The notes beneath the pieces were generated by a model. That model searched no databases. It was not told where the DNA came from and worked only from the letters and a program-made list of their open reading frames with translations. Source: Cuneatibacter sp. NSJ-177 (GTDB lineage Bacteria; Bacillota; Clostridia; Lachnospirales; Lachnospiraceae). From it: DNA of 64,000 bases. Both the position numbers and the translations under genes were made by a program. This document shows, piece after piece, positions 41,323 through 51,184 of this stretch; positions within the stretch are counted from its first letter, which is position 1; every line of letters starts with the position of its first letter. The DNA lies in assembly GCF_022867805.1 (NCBI RefSeq), contig NZ_JALIFO010000014.1:154006-218005 (forward strand), in the 5' to 3' direction.

Positions 41323-44300
41323 ATGAGGGGAAAACGAAAACGCGTCGCATTGATTGTGTCGGTCTGTCTGATCATCACCACAATCCTGCCAGGCTTTTCC
41401 TACTCCATCCAAAATCAGCCGGAACTTACTCTTCCGGTTGAGAGTGCCGCGCCGGGAGAAAGTATGCCGCCCGAAACGGATCCAACCACCGGTTCCGAAA
41501 CGGCAGGGACCTTAGGCAGCAGTCAGACCATGCCCTCGTCCGAGCCCGGAGCCACTGCGCAGGCAGAGAGCTCCGAAGCGGAAAATACTGCCGCGGAGAC
41601 GACGGCCCCGGAAAGCTCCTTGGGCACGGCCGGACCGGAAAACACCGGATCCACGGAATCCAGTTCAGTCTCGGATGAAACGATTCTCTCCGGAGAATCC
41701 GTGCCGGACAGCCCCCAGTCTCTGGAGGCGGCCCTCTACAACTCCGATGGCAGCGGCCCCCAGGTCACCAAGGTGCGGGTGCTGAAAGAGCGCAACTACC
41801 TGGAAATCTATTGGGACCGGGAAGTGGAAGATTCCACCTCGATCGCCAGCTACAAACTGAAAAACGGAGAAACGGAACTGACTCTTCTGACCGGGAATTC
41901 CAACACGATGTATTTCAACGGATATGCCATGAGCAGCATCGGCTTCCGGGGAAGCATCGACGAAAGCCAGCCCATCACCCTGGAGATCACCGGCGAGATC
42001 AAGGATGCCGGCGGCAATCTGGCGGAGAAAAAAACTTATGAAGCAGTTTATGAAAATTACTATAAACAAAGCCTGACCACAGACACTGGAATCGTGGTGA
42101 AAGCCAGCGCCGATGTCCAATACTCCAGCCTTTTGGAAGCGAAAAAGCAGATCGACACTATGCTGGGAAAGACGGAGACCGGCATCGCGGCCCGTTTGGC
42201 TGAGTACGGCGCCTCCATGGCCCTCTACGGCCCTCATGAAAACGCTTACTTTGTGCCGGAGCACCGGTACGCCTGGGACCCGGATATGTACGAGGTGGAA
42301 GGCTACGGCGGCAACCAGTGGAACGACGGAGTCTCTTCCATCGCGGAGAAAAATGTGATCCGCGTGCTGGACGGGGAAAAAGCCAGCCAGACGAAATACC
42401 GGAATGAAAATATCCTGGTCCACGAATTCGGCCATTCTGTCAAATCCCTAGGGATGGATCTCCTGGCCGATAAATCGCTGTCGCAAGAATTTCAGGATCT
42501 GTACCGGAGCAGAAAGCGCGCCGGTATGTGGCCGAACACCTACGCCATCTCCAACTCCGATGAATTTTTTGCCACCATGTGCACCATCTGGTTCAGTGTG
42601 ATGGCAGAAAAACCGGACTGGACCGACGGAGTCCGCAGCCCGATTAACACCAGAGAGGACCTGCTAAAATACGATCCGGAGACCTATGCCTTTTTTGCCA
42701 AGATCTTCCCGGATACTTTCCTGGAGTCTCCCTGGGATCCCTCCACAATCCCCAATGACTACGACGACGTGTTCGTGCCGTCCGCCATCGAGGAAGGAAC
42801 CCACGACTATGGCGGGGACGCCTTTAAGATCCTGATCGACGGCGCAGACGGCAAGGAATACCATCTGGAGCAGTATCAGGGCGTCGTACTTTGGTGGAAC
42901 TACGGGGATGAGGATATCAACAGCTGGACGCTGACTCGGACCGCGGACGGCTTCCGCATCACAACGCTTTCGGGCGACAAAGCCCTGGCCCCCACGGATG
43001 ATTCCACCGTCGCCCTAACGGATGCGGATATCACCGATCAAAACCAGCTCTGGAACTTTGTCCCCGTCGAGGGAGAGGAAGGAAAACTGATCCATCTGGG
43101 AACCGGAAAAGCTCTTGGCCTCGCCGGCACAACGGCAAATGAAACGGCCCTGAAACTGGCCGATGAAGCGGACGCCCCCAGATGGCGGATCAAAAACCTG
43201 ACCAAAGGCGCCGCCCTGATCCCCAAGGCAAGCCATGACTTTGACGGAACCTACTTCCGCGTGACCAGCGCGGCAGACGGCTCCAGCATCTGGGAAAACT
43301 GGGAAAACGGCAAAATCTGGATCACCGGCGACAGCGACCGCAACAGTTGGAAGATCGTCCCGGCCGGCGGCGGTTACGTGCGGATCTCCCCCAAGGAGAG
43401 CCCGGATATGGCGCTTGCACCGGAAAACAGCGGCACTGCAATCGGAACCAGAGTTCTGACGGTTGCCGGGGAGGAGTCCGATGAGACTCAGCTCTGGTCG
43501 GTCGCCGCAAAGGACGGCTCGCTGCGCTTTGTGAACAAAGCCTCTGGCCTCGCCATCGGCGTCAAAGACAATGATATGACCAGCGGAAACGTTCTGGTTC
43601 TGACGGAAGTCTCCGACAGCGTTTACCAGCTGTGGGATGTTGTAAATAAAACAACTTCCGCTAAATTGGCGCAGCCCGACATTCCAAACTATGCCGCACC
43701 AAAGAACATCGGGATCGACTCCATCCGCATGATCGAGGAGGACTATGTGGAGATCGTTTGGAGCGAGGATGTCTCCAATTCCACGCTCCCGGAGAACTAT
43801 AAGATTACCATCAACGGGAAAGAAGTGGATATCGATCCGGACCGCTGCTTCTATTACCGCAAGATGACCAGCCTGGGCCTGAAAGAGCGTTTGGCCGACC
43901 CGAAGACAGCCACCGGCCGTCTGGAAATCACCGGCGACATTACCGCAGGCGGCGGCAAGGCGGAGAAGAAAGCATATGACTTTGCCTTTGATCCGTTCTA
44001 CACCCAGTCCGTGACATCTCAGACCGGCATCGTCATAAGGTCCAGCAGCAATGTGCAGATGAGCACCCTGGAACTGACGGCAAAGACCATTGACTTCATG
44101 CTGTCAAAGCGGCCGGACATCGCCAAAAAGATGCTGGAAAACCACGCGGATATCGCGATCCACGGAACCGGGGAAAACGCTTACTACATTCCGGAGTACC
44201 GTGTTCAGACGGATCCGAACGTGAATCCGGCGGCCGGGCTCGGCGGAAATATGTCGCTGCCCACCTCCACGTTCGCAGAATCCGCCGTGATCAGCCATGG

Positions 44301-46014
44301 GGAAAATGTTCTGGTCCACGAATTCGGCCACGCGATCAAGGCTCTCGGCATCTCCCAGCTGGAAGACCAGTCCCTGATCCGCGAATACGAGGAAGCCTTC
44401 ATCCATGCCAAACTGGCGGGACTCTGGCCCGATACCTACGCCATCTCCAATGCGGAGGAATTTTTTGCCTGCGTGTCCACCGTCTGGTTTGAGTGCGGAA
44501 GAGAATCGGAATCCGGCGGTACAGCCGGCCCGGTGAACCTGAAATCCGAACTTTTGATCTATGATCCACTGTCCTACGAGTTCTTCTCCAAGATTTACCC
44601 GGATGAGCGGCTCCCGGAAGGCTGCTGGAATTATACCGGCCGGAACGATTACCCGGTGACGGAAGCCCCGGATATCACGGAACCGGAACCGCCGGTGGAT
44701 CCGGACGACGCCAATCTCCCGACGGAAGATTATGATCTGGATCAGCATTATTTTAAGATTTACAGCTACCTCGGCACCAATGTCGTCAACTACGAAGACG
44801 GCCAGGTCAATACCTGGTGGGACTTCTCCAATTCCGGCTATAACTATAACTTCGATACCCTTAGCTGGAAGTTGGAGCAGGTGGGCGACTACTACCGTTT
44901 CACCAGCAAGCTGGGAAATATGGCTTTGATGCCGGAAGGAAGCGGAACCGCACTTGGCACAAGGATTACCGCAGGGCCGGTGGATCAGACGGATGACAGC
45001 CAGCTTTGGCAGCTGGTCCGCGTGGAAGGTTATTTCTGCCAGCTGGTCAATAAGGCGTCTGGCTTAGCCCTGGGCACTCAGTATAACGCGCTGCCCGCAG
45101 ACGGAACAATCCTGGAACTGGTGAAATACGCAAAGTCTCCCTCCTACAGCCAGCAGTGGCGCGTCCTTCGTCTGAAAGATCAGCCGGGCGACGCCAATCT
45201 CCATGACAATCTCTATGCGGTCCGCCCGCTGCGCATGGACTACAGCAAGCTGGAGGAAGCCGGAAAGACCGCTCTCGGCATCGACCGCAGCCTTTACACC
45301 AAAGACAGCCTGCGCACCCTAGATGAGGCGATGGCGCAGTATGATTCCGCTTTGGAAAACGGGCTTGCCCCTCAGGAACGGATCGACGCGATGGCGGCCG
45401 GCATCGAGAATGCGCTGGATGCGCTGAAACTCGTGGAAGTACCGGATGATCCTGGTGGGAAGCCGGTGACCTATACGCCGAAGGTGACGGTCCGCCTGAC
45501 CGGCGGCAAGGCATCGAAATCGGAGACCTTCCGCTTTACGCTGGAAGCAGATGCGAAGAATCCAGAGGGCGGCGCAGTGCTTGGAAAAGCAACCGCAAGT
45601 ATCACCGGAGCCGGAAGTGCGGAATTTGGAGGAATCTCGTTCCGCAAAGCAGGCGAATACCGCTTTATTATCCGCCAGGAAGCAGGAAAAGCCGGCGGAT
45701 ACACCTATGATACGAGCGTTTGGACCTTGAAGGTGACAGTTGCCGAGAATGATCTGGCTCTCAGCCTGGCCAAGGTGCTCTATGAGTCGAACAGCGGCGC
45801 GACCAAGGAATCGGCGGCGGAATTCACGAATCAATTCAAAAGCACCGTGATTCCTCCGACCACCGAAGATCCCGGCAAAGATAAAAATGCCAACAATACG
45901 GTCAAGACCGGCGATGAATCCACTCTTACTCTAGTAATCTTTACCATGGCGGCCGCCACGTCCGCAGCCGTATGGCTGGCTTTCAAAAAGGCAAAATATG
46001 GACGGGAAGAGTAA
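41323..46014 (+). CDS. Large wall-anchored surface protein with two zinc-metalloprotease-like modules and lectin-like domains
   Basis: A 1563-aa exported protein. In order it has a signal peptide (1-28), a Ser/Thr/Glu-rich stalk (about 40-140), an SbsA-like Ig domain (about 147-246), a protease module with HEFGH at 367-371 and a likely third ligand Glu414, ricin-B-like repeats (about 490-775), a second Ig domain, and a second protease module with HEFGH at 999-1003 and Glu1046. Further ricin-like repeats (about 1137-1286), a FIVAR-like helical repeat (about 1305-1373) and an FctA/Spy0128-like pilin isopeptide domain (about 1382-1506) follow. The tail NTVKTGD, a hydrophobic helix and RKxx-type basic end resemble a sortase signal. 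I chose ATG 41323 after GAGGAGG. It probably cleaves or binds host or dietary glycoproteins; this is inference. Confidence 0.85.
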   Translation: MRGKRKRVALIVSVCLIITTILPGFSYSIQNQPELTLPVESAAPGESMPPETDPTTGSETAGTLGSSQTMPSSEPGATAQAESSEAENTAAETTAPESSLGTAGPENTGSTESSSVSDETILSGESVPDSPQSLEAALYNSDGSGPQVTKVRVLKERNYLEIYWDREVEDSTSIASYKLKNGETELTLLTGNSNTMYFNGYAMSSIGFRGSIDESQPITLEITGEIKDAGGNLAEKKTYEAVYENYYKQSLTTDTGIVVKASADVQYSSLLEAKKQIDTMLGKTETGIAARLAEYGASMALYGPHENAYFVPEHRYAWDPDMYEVEGYGGNQWNDGVSSIAEKNVIRVLDGEKASQTKYRNENILVHEFGHSVKSLGMDLLADKSLSQEFQDLYRSRKRAGMWPNTYAISNSDEFFATMCTIWFSVMAEKPDWTDGVRSPINTREDLLKYDPETYAFFAKIFPDTFLESPWDPSTIPNDYDDVFVPSAIEEGTHDYGGDAFKILIDGADGKEYHLEQYQGVVLWWNYGDEDINSWTLTRTADGFRITTLSGDKALAPTDDSTVALTDADITDQNQLWNFVPVEGEEGKLIHLGTGKALGLAGTTANETALKLADEADAPRWRIKNLTKGAALIPKASHDFDGTYFRVTSAADGSSIWENWENGKIWITGDSDRNSWKIVPAGGGYVRISPKESPDMALAPENSGTAIGTRVLTVAGEESDETQLWSVAAKDGSLRFVNKASGLAIGVKDNDMTSGNVLVLTEVSDSVYQLWDVVNKTTSAKLAQPDIPNYAAPKNIGIDSIRMIEEDYVEIVWSEDVSNSTLPENYKITINGKEVDIDPDRCFYYRKMTSLGLKERLADPKTATGRLEITGDITAGGGKAEKKAYDFAFDPFYTQSVTSQTGIVIRSSSNVQMSTLELTAKTIDFMLSKRPDIAKKMLENHADIAIHGTGENAYYIPEYRVQTDPNVNPAAGLGGNMSLPTSTFAESAVISHGENVLVHEFGHAIKALGISQLEDQSLIREYEEAFIHAKLAGLWPDTYAISNAEEFFACVSTVWFECGRESESGGTAGPVNLKSELLIYDPLSYEFFSKIYPDERLPEGCWNYTGRNDYPVTEAPDITEPEPPVDPDDANLPTEDYDLDQHYFKIYSYLGTNVVNYEDGQVNTWWDFSNSGYNYNFDTLSWKLEQVGDYYRFTSKLGNMALMPEGSGTALGTRITAGPVDQTDDSQLWQLVRVEGYFCQLVNKASGLALGTQYNALPADGTILELVKYAKSPSYSQQWRVLRLKDQPGDANLHDNLYAVRPLRMDYSKLEEAGKTALGIDRSLYTKDSLRTLDEAMAQYDSALENGLAPQERIDAMAAGIENALDALKLVEVPDDPGGKPVTYTPKVTVRLTGGKASKSETFRFTLEADAKNPEGGAVLGKATASITGAGSAEFGGISFRKAGEYRFIIRQEAGKAGGYTYDTSVWTLKVTVAENDLALSLAKVLYESNSGATKESAAEFTNQFKSTVIPPTTEDPGKDKNANNTVKTGDESTLTLVIFTMAAATSAAVWLAFKKAKYGREE

Positions 46015-46031
46015 ACAAAAGGAGGGGTTAT

Positions 46032-48698
46032 ATGAAAACGAATCGTTTCACAACAGCCTGCCTGGCACTCTTTGCTTCCGGCTTGCTCCTGATCGGATGC
46101 TCCGGCGACGAACCGGCAGAGAGTACGACTGCAGCCCCCACAGAGCCTCCCAGCGTGGAAAGTACTGCCTCCTCACCGGTGGACTATGTTCACTTAATCA
46201 CAAATAGGGAAATTGAAATTGGAAGTTCCCAGGAAGTCACAAAAGAGATGGCCGGTCAGATGTTTACCGTCCAGGTAGACGGAAAAGCAGCAGATTTCGA
46301 GTACCTGTCCTACTTTGACGGCATGGTCAATCTGCGGCTGGCGGATCCGGTTTCAAACCCGGAGACGGCAAAGGTTTCCGTCACCGTCAACAGCAAGACC
46401 GAAGAGACTGCGAAATACGTCCCATTTTACACCCAAAGCAGGTATGCGGAAAACGTGGCCTTGCCGGTGTTGGGAAACGAAAACTCCGGAATGAATGAAA
46501 CTTATGACTACAACTACGTTCTGGATTACTGCAACGGCGGCATGGGCCAGCTCCTGGGCCAGTCGGATTATACCGGTCTGGCCGCAGCCCAAAACGGGGT
46601 GACCATCGTGGTGGTCGGCTCGGACCAAAGCGTGTACATGGCGCCGGAATACCGCGAGCTTTACAATGAGGGCGACGCCAAAACCCGGCGGACCATCCCC
46701 GGCACCGCAGAAAAACCGATCATCGTCACAACGGCCGACGACGTGATGCGCCTTGATAGCACCGGCGCCATGGAGAGAAAAAAGAGCGGCCGTTTTGAGC
46801 TGATGCACGACTTTGCGCATTTGTTCTGGCAGTTGGGCGTCACGCCGGGATGGAAAAACTTCCCTCTGAGCATTGAGGATGACCCGGACGCCTACAACTA
46901 TGTACAGCATCTCCAAAACGCCTACGACAATGCCAAGGCCAACAACCTGTGGCCGGGCACCAAGATGATGGAGAGCCCGGAAAGCTACTTTACCTATGGC
47001 ACCATGGTATGGTTTGAAACCCTGCCGGAGTCGGAAGACGGAAGCTGGCAGCCGGAAGCGTTCCCCGTCAACACCCGGTCGGAACTGCGCGAGTACGACA
47101 ACCAGCTGTATGGCGTGCTGGTGGAAGTCTACACCGAATTTAAGTATTTCTGCGGCATCGCCGATCAGTGCAACACTGCCGTGGACTCGGAAATCCGCCA
47201 GAACCAGCCCTGGTATAAACACAACCAGGCGGACAATTACGGCATTGACGGAAAAGCCTATGCGCCGCTGGAAATCGTGGAGGCAAATTTGATCTCCGCC
47301 AACCAAGTGGAAGTAATTTTCAACCGGGAAGTGCGGGATCTGGATGAACTTCGCACCGCCTCCAACTGGGAGATTGTCTGGGAGAAGGACGGAGAAACCA
47401 TTGTATTCAAGGGGGATACGGGGGACACTGCCCTGACCTGTCAGCGATACCAATGGAAGACTCTCACGTTCCTTCTGGGCAACCCGGATTCCAGGGAAAA
47501 CACCGTGAACGTAAGCACTGGTTCCATCGGTTCCAGCATCATGGGCTTTACCAAAAAGGACCTGAAGAATGCGCCGGAATGGCTTGCCTCTGATCCGGAG
47601 GTTGCGGTCAGCGAGACCGCATTGGAGAAGGGCGGCTATATCAATGTGGAGATGCAGATGAAGGAACGGGGCGCCGGGATCGACGGCAAGCTCACCGTGA
47701 AAGTGGTGGCAGGCGGCGGTCAGATGTGCGACTGGGCCGGAAACGCCCTCTCCGGCGATCGTTGGGAAGTGGCCTTTAAACCTTATCTTGGTCAGGCCTA
47801 CCGCAGCAAGATAGCCGGTGTATACGTGTACGGCGACAACGATGTGCAGAAATCCTCTCTGGAGCTGGCAGGCGCTTATATCGACATCATCCTCTCCAAT
47901 CAGACCGATGATCTCGGCCAGAGAATTGCCGACGGCATGGTGAAAAACAACCAGGGCGCCCAGATCATTGCCTACGGGCACCACGCCTACCAGCAGCCGG
48001 ATATGCGGGACGCCTACGGCAACGACCTTTACATGCGGTATCTGTACGTAGAAGGATTCGGCGGCGGTATCTGCCAGACCACGGAAGCCAACCTGCGGCG
48101 GGATTACGCGTTCACCCGCTATAAAGGAGAATTCATCCTGGGCCACGAGTTTGCCCACACCATCCACAGCGCTTCCAAGACGTATGCGCCTGAAATCTAC
48201 GACGAAATCGCAGCGGTTTACGAAGGCCGCGGCTACGACCGCACGGACGGCTCGACCCGCTGGCCGGAAGATTCCTACGCCGGCAGCAACAGCCAAGAGT
48301 ATTTTGCCACCCTCAGCAACATCTGGCACGGCACCATGCGGGAATCCGCCAGCGGAGCCTGGGACGGCACCCTCTCTCCCATCAACACCCGCGAAGAGCT
48401 CTACCGCTATGACCCCAAGGGCTATGAACTGATGAAAAAATTCTATTTCAACGGAGATACCAACTTGACCGATGCCGACGGCAATGTGGTGGAGGCAGCC
48501 TCCACAGACGACGAAATTTTGAAGTGGGGTTCCACCTTCCCTGCCTCCCTGACGGAGGATTACCCGGAAGCCAAATGGATTCACTGGGCCGCAGCCAACC
48601 GGTATGATTTTAACCCGGCAGACCCGGAAGGTCCCGGCATCCCGCTGTCTGAGGAAAAGATCAATTATAACCCTTATTACGGCGAGCCGGAAGCATAA
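46032..48698 (+). CDS. Lipoprotein with two metalloprotease-like modules, one degenerate
   Basis: An 888-aa exported lipoprotein (lipobox LLIGC, Cys23; ATG 46032 after AAAGGAGGGG). It is a paralogue of the preceding protein. The second module keeps HEFAH (705-709) and the likely third ligand Glu756 in NSQEYFATLSNIW. The first module aligns with it but has HDFAH (259-263), losing the catalytic Glu, and Ser318 in place of the third zinc ligand, so it should be inactive. An SbsA-like Ig segment (LISANQVEVIFNREVRDLDEL) separates the modules. It starts 17 nt after the surface-protein stop, so both are made together. The substrate is unknown. Confidence 0.85.
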   Translation: MKTNRFTTACLALFASGLLLIGCSGDEPAESTTAAPTEPPSVESTASSPVDYVHLITNREIEIGSSQEVTKEMAGQMFTVQVDGKAADFEYLSYFDGMVNLRLADPVSNPETAKVSVTVNSKTEETAKYVPFYTQSRYAENVALPVLGNENSGMNETYDYNYVLDYCNGGMGQLLGQSDYTGLAAAQNGVTIVVVGSDQSVYMAPEYRELYNEGDAKTRRTIPGTAEKPIIVTTADDVMRLDSTGAMERKKSGRFELMHDFAHLFWQLGVTPGWKNFPLSIEDDPDAYNYVQHLQNAYDNAKANNLWPGTKMMESPESYFTYGTMVWFETLPESEDGSWQPEAFPVNTRSELREYDNQLYGVLVEVYTEFKYFCGIADQCNTAVDSEIRQNQPWYKHNQADNYGIDGKAYAPLEIVEANLISANQVEVIFNREVRDLDELRTASNWEIVWEKDGETIVFKGDTGDTALTCQRYQWKTLTFLLGNPDSRENTVNVSTGSIGSSIMGFTKKDLKNAPEWLASDPEVAVSETALEKGGYINVEMQMKERGAGIDGKLTVKVVAGGGQMCDWAGNALSGDRWEVAFKPYLGQAYRSKIAGVYVYGDNDVQKSSLELAGAYIDIILSNQTDDLGQRIADGMVKNNQGAQIIAYGHHAYQQPDMRDAYGNDLYMRYLYVEGFGGGICQTTEANLRRDYAFTRYKGEFILGHEFAHTIHSASKTYAPEIYDEIAAVYEGRGYDRTDGSTRWPEDSYAGSNSQEYFATLSNIWHGTMRESASGAWDGTLSPINTREELYRYDPKGYELMKKFYFNGDTNLTDADGNVVEAASTDDEILKWGSTFPASLTEDYPEAKWIHWAAANRYDFNPADPEGPGIPLSEEKINYNPYYGEPEA

Positions 48699-48708
48699 GA
48701 AGCATAAG

Positions 48709-48753
48709 CAAAAAACCGAGGCCCCTGCGCACTCCTATGCGCAAGGGCCTCGG
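48709..48753. terminator. Bidirectional terminator
   Basis: CCGAGGCCC plus TGCGCA pair with TGCGCA plus GGGCCTCGG around CTCCTA. A six-base A-run before the stem gives a T-run on the minus strand, so it best ends the kinase gene and also follows the lipoprotein gene. Confidence 0.8.
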
Positions 48754-48873
48754 CCCTTTATCCTGTCCCGCAACAAAATTACGCCGGATATTGTTTGCCG
48801 CTCTCCTCCGCCCCATAAAAAACAGCGGGAAGTTCGAACTCTGTATCCCTATGCAGCCATCCTTTGCAGTCCC

Positions 48874-50799
48874 TCAACGCCTTACTTTGCTCAGCACCCG
48901 GTAGAGCTGTTCTTTTTCAATCGGCTTTGAGACATGGGCATTCATGCCAGCTCTTTTCACCTTTTCAATATCTTCCTTAAACGCATCCGCCGTCACGGCA
49001 ATGATCGGCACCGAAGCGGCGTCCGGGTGATCTAGCTTTCGAATCGCGGCCGCGGCCTCATAGCCGTTCATCACAGGCATGCGGAGATCCATCAGGATGG
49101 CCTGGTAATACCCCTGCTTGGACTGTGCAAATTTCTCCACAGCTTCCTTTCCATTTTCCGCAATTTCTACTGTCAGGCCCTGCATTTCCAGCATTGCCTT
49201 CGCAATCTCCAGATTCAGCAGATTGTCTTCCACCAATAGAATCGGCTGATCGGAAAACTGCCAATCTTCCTCTTTCTCTTCCTTAGGCGGGAGGTCCCAT
49301 TTCCGCGCCTTGGCAAACGGAATGTCCAACCGGAAGGTGGTTCCCTCCCCGACCCGGCTCTCCACCTCGATCGTCCCTCCCATCAGGCGGACCAGATTCT
49401 GGGAGATGGCAAGGCCAAGGCCGCTTCCCTCAAAGACTCGCCCTCCGCCCTTTTGTTCCTGCTCAAAAGGTTGAAACAGCTTTTTCTGAAACTCTTCCGA
49501 CATCCCAATCCCGTTGTCCGAAATGGTAATCCGGAGAATATCCTTTCCCTTTTTCCATCCCACCTTCCGGACTTCCAGGGAAACCCGCCCGCTTTCCTGC
49601 GTGTATTTCATCGCATTTCCCAGCAGATTCATCAGCACTCGCTTTAAGTGCAGTGCATCCCCCAGATAATAGTCCGCCACTGAATCGTTTATCTCAAAGA
49701 CAAACTCCTGGCGTCTCTGCCTTGCCTGGCTCCGGCAGATGATTGCAACCTCGCCCAACAGCTCCCGCAGTTGAACCGGTTCCTCCACCGGCACCATTTT
49801 TCCGCTTTCGATTTTCGACATATCCAATACGTCATTGACCAGGGAGAGCAAAAACTTAGCAGAAACCTCGATTTTTCCCAGACAATTTCCCACCTTATCC
49901 GGGTGGCCCAGCTCATGCTCCGCGATGGCCGTCATGCCCAGGATCACATTGAGCGGCGTGCGGATGTCATGGGACATCCGGGAGAGGAAATCCGTTTTGG
50001 CCGTGCTGGCCTGGTTGGCCATTTCCAGAGCCTGATTCAGCGCCTCCCGCAGCGTGTGGATATCCCGAAAAGTTAAAAGTACCTGTTTTCCGTCGCTTTC
50101 CTCTTTCTCCATCACTGTGCCGATCAACTCGCACCAGCGGTAATTCCCCTCTGAATTCCGGCGCCGCATTTCCACGCTGAATTCATTTTGGCCTTCCTCC
50201 ACATGGCGTCGCATACAATCCACGCGAAACATTTCAAAAAAGCGCTCCTGATCTTCCGGGTGGATCAACCGTTCCCCGTATTCACGGTTAAATTTTGCAA
50301 AATCTTCATTTTCCTGAATGCCAGATGCCGCCGCGTCAGCTTTATAAGTAATAAAAGAGTCAGTATCCAGATCAACCACCAAGAATTCACCAAACATTAC
50401 GGACAATCCTGCGGACAAAATTCGTCGCTCCCGCTCCAAAGAAACCAGGACTTTCGCCATCTGCGCCTCTTCCTCTGTCCGCGTATGAGGCGTGACCGAA
50501 ATCAAGAATGCCGGCAATTGTCCCTCTCCCCAGAACATTCTGGTGGCGGAAATATCCACAATCTCGCCAAAGGAATCTCCATAATTGACCGTAGTGTTCG
50601 TTTCTTTCTCTCCAATGGATAAAAGCGGACAGTTCCGGCACTCTCCTTTCCACACTTCATGGCAGACCATGCCGGTCCGTGCCGAAGGCGTTACCGCCTT
50701 CACCCGATCATTGCAGTACAAGATCTGATGATTGTCTGCACGAATAATATACACAGCGGTATTTCCCAAATGATTTAGTACCTTTTCCATGGAATCCAT
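48874..50799 (-). CDS. Hybrid sensor histidine kinase with PAS domains and a receiver domain
   Basis: A 641-aa soluble kinase without clear membrane helices. A PAS-like domain (about 10-115) holds a cysteine set C-x7-C-x2-C (CHEVWKGECRNC) that could bind metal or sense redox. A second PAS-like region follows (about 140-260), with the HisKA phospho-acceptor His277 (RMSHDIRTPL), a HATPase domain with DNGIGMS and GSGLGLAIS, and a C-terminal receiver with Asp571 (LMDLRMPVMNG). It starts at ATG 50799 after GGAG. No response regulator is adjacent; it is a single-gene unit ended by the terminator at 48709. Its signal is unknown. Confidence 0.92.
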   Translation of the reverse strand: MDSMEKVLNHLGNTAVYIIRADNHQILYCNDRVKAVTPSARTGMVCHEVWKGECRNCPLLSIGEKETNTTVNYGDSFGEIVDISATRMFWGEGQLPAFLISVTPHTRTEEEAQMAKVLVSLERERRILSAGLSVMFGEFLVVDLDTDSFITYKADAAASGIQENEDFAKFNREYGERLIHPEDQERFFEMFRVDCMRRHVEEGQNEFSVEMRRRNSEGNYRWCELIGTVMEKEESDGKQVLLTFRDIHTLREALNQALEMANQASTAKTDFLSRMSHDIRTPLNVILGMTAIAEHELGHPDKVGNCLGKIEVSAKFLLSLVNDVLDMSKIESGKMVPVEEPVQLRELLGEVAIICRSQARQRRQEFVFEINDSVADYYLGDALHLKRVLMNLLGNAMKYTQESGRVSLEVRKVGWKKGKDILRITISDNGIGMSEEFQKKLFQPFEQEQKGGGRVFEGSGLGLAISQNLVRLMGGTIEVESRVGEGTTFRLDIPFAKARKWDLPPKEEKEEDWQFSDQPILLVEDNLLNLEIAKAMLEMQGLTVEIAENGKEAVEKFAQSKQGYYQAILMDLRMPVMNGYEAAAAIRKLDHPDAASVPIIAVTADAFKEDIEKVKRAGMNAHVSKPIEKEQLYRVLSKVRR

Positions 50800-51147
50800 A
50801 CGATTTGCTCCGTTTCTCTTCTGTAAGAAAGCCTGCTGCCGGCTTTCAACTAACCGCTACCTTTGTTTCCGTATCGTAGCCAACGCCCCTTCGGTAAACT
50901 GCACCTTAAAGGCAATAAAACCGCATTAACAGATGTGCCTTCCACACCTTTCAGAGAATCGACAAGATCAAATTATAACTATAAGTGAATCGAGTCCGCA
51001 GATACCTCTCGCCGAGCGCCCGGAGCGAATCCATCGGACTCCGCTTCAAGATCAATCCGTTCCGAATTCCATTTTTTATCAGCTTCCTTTTTTCATCTAT
51101 AAATATAGGTTACCATAAAGTGATCGGAGTTGTAAACACTTTCGACA
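50800..51147. other. Intergenic region upstream of the sensor kinase gene
   Basis: No gene is supported. A perfect hairpin GAAAGCC-TGCTGCC-GGCTTTC lies at 50827-50847, about 28 nt before the kinase start, and GAGTCCG/CGGACTC form a longer inverted repeat near 50992-51041. The kinase leader does not match a riboswitch class I know. Confidence 0.4.
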
Positions 51148-51184
51148 AAAAAGACAAAAGGGCAGCCAGATGGCCGCCTTTTTG
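51148..51184 (-). terminator. Terminator after the 62-aa gene downstream of spoVAC
   Basis: The stem AAGGGC, one bulge, GCCA pairs with TGGC, one bulge, GCCTT, and T-runs follow on the minus strand. Confidence 0.7.

Noticed and set aside
46353..48584. 743-aa open frame on the minus strand opposite the lipoprotein gene
   Set aside because: It is the antisense shadow of a well-supported gene in GC-rich coding sequence; no ribosome site or known domain. The same holds for long antisense frames at 2083-3594, 4372-5637, 14149-15456, 21271-22752, 23406-24701 and 55002-56621.
50821..50960. c-di-GMP-like riboswitch in the sensor-kinase leader (GGTAGCGGTTAG segment)
   Set aside because: Only a short stretch resembles the class; the conserved core and the paired stems are missing.
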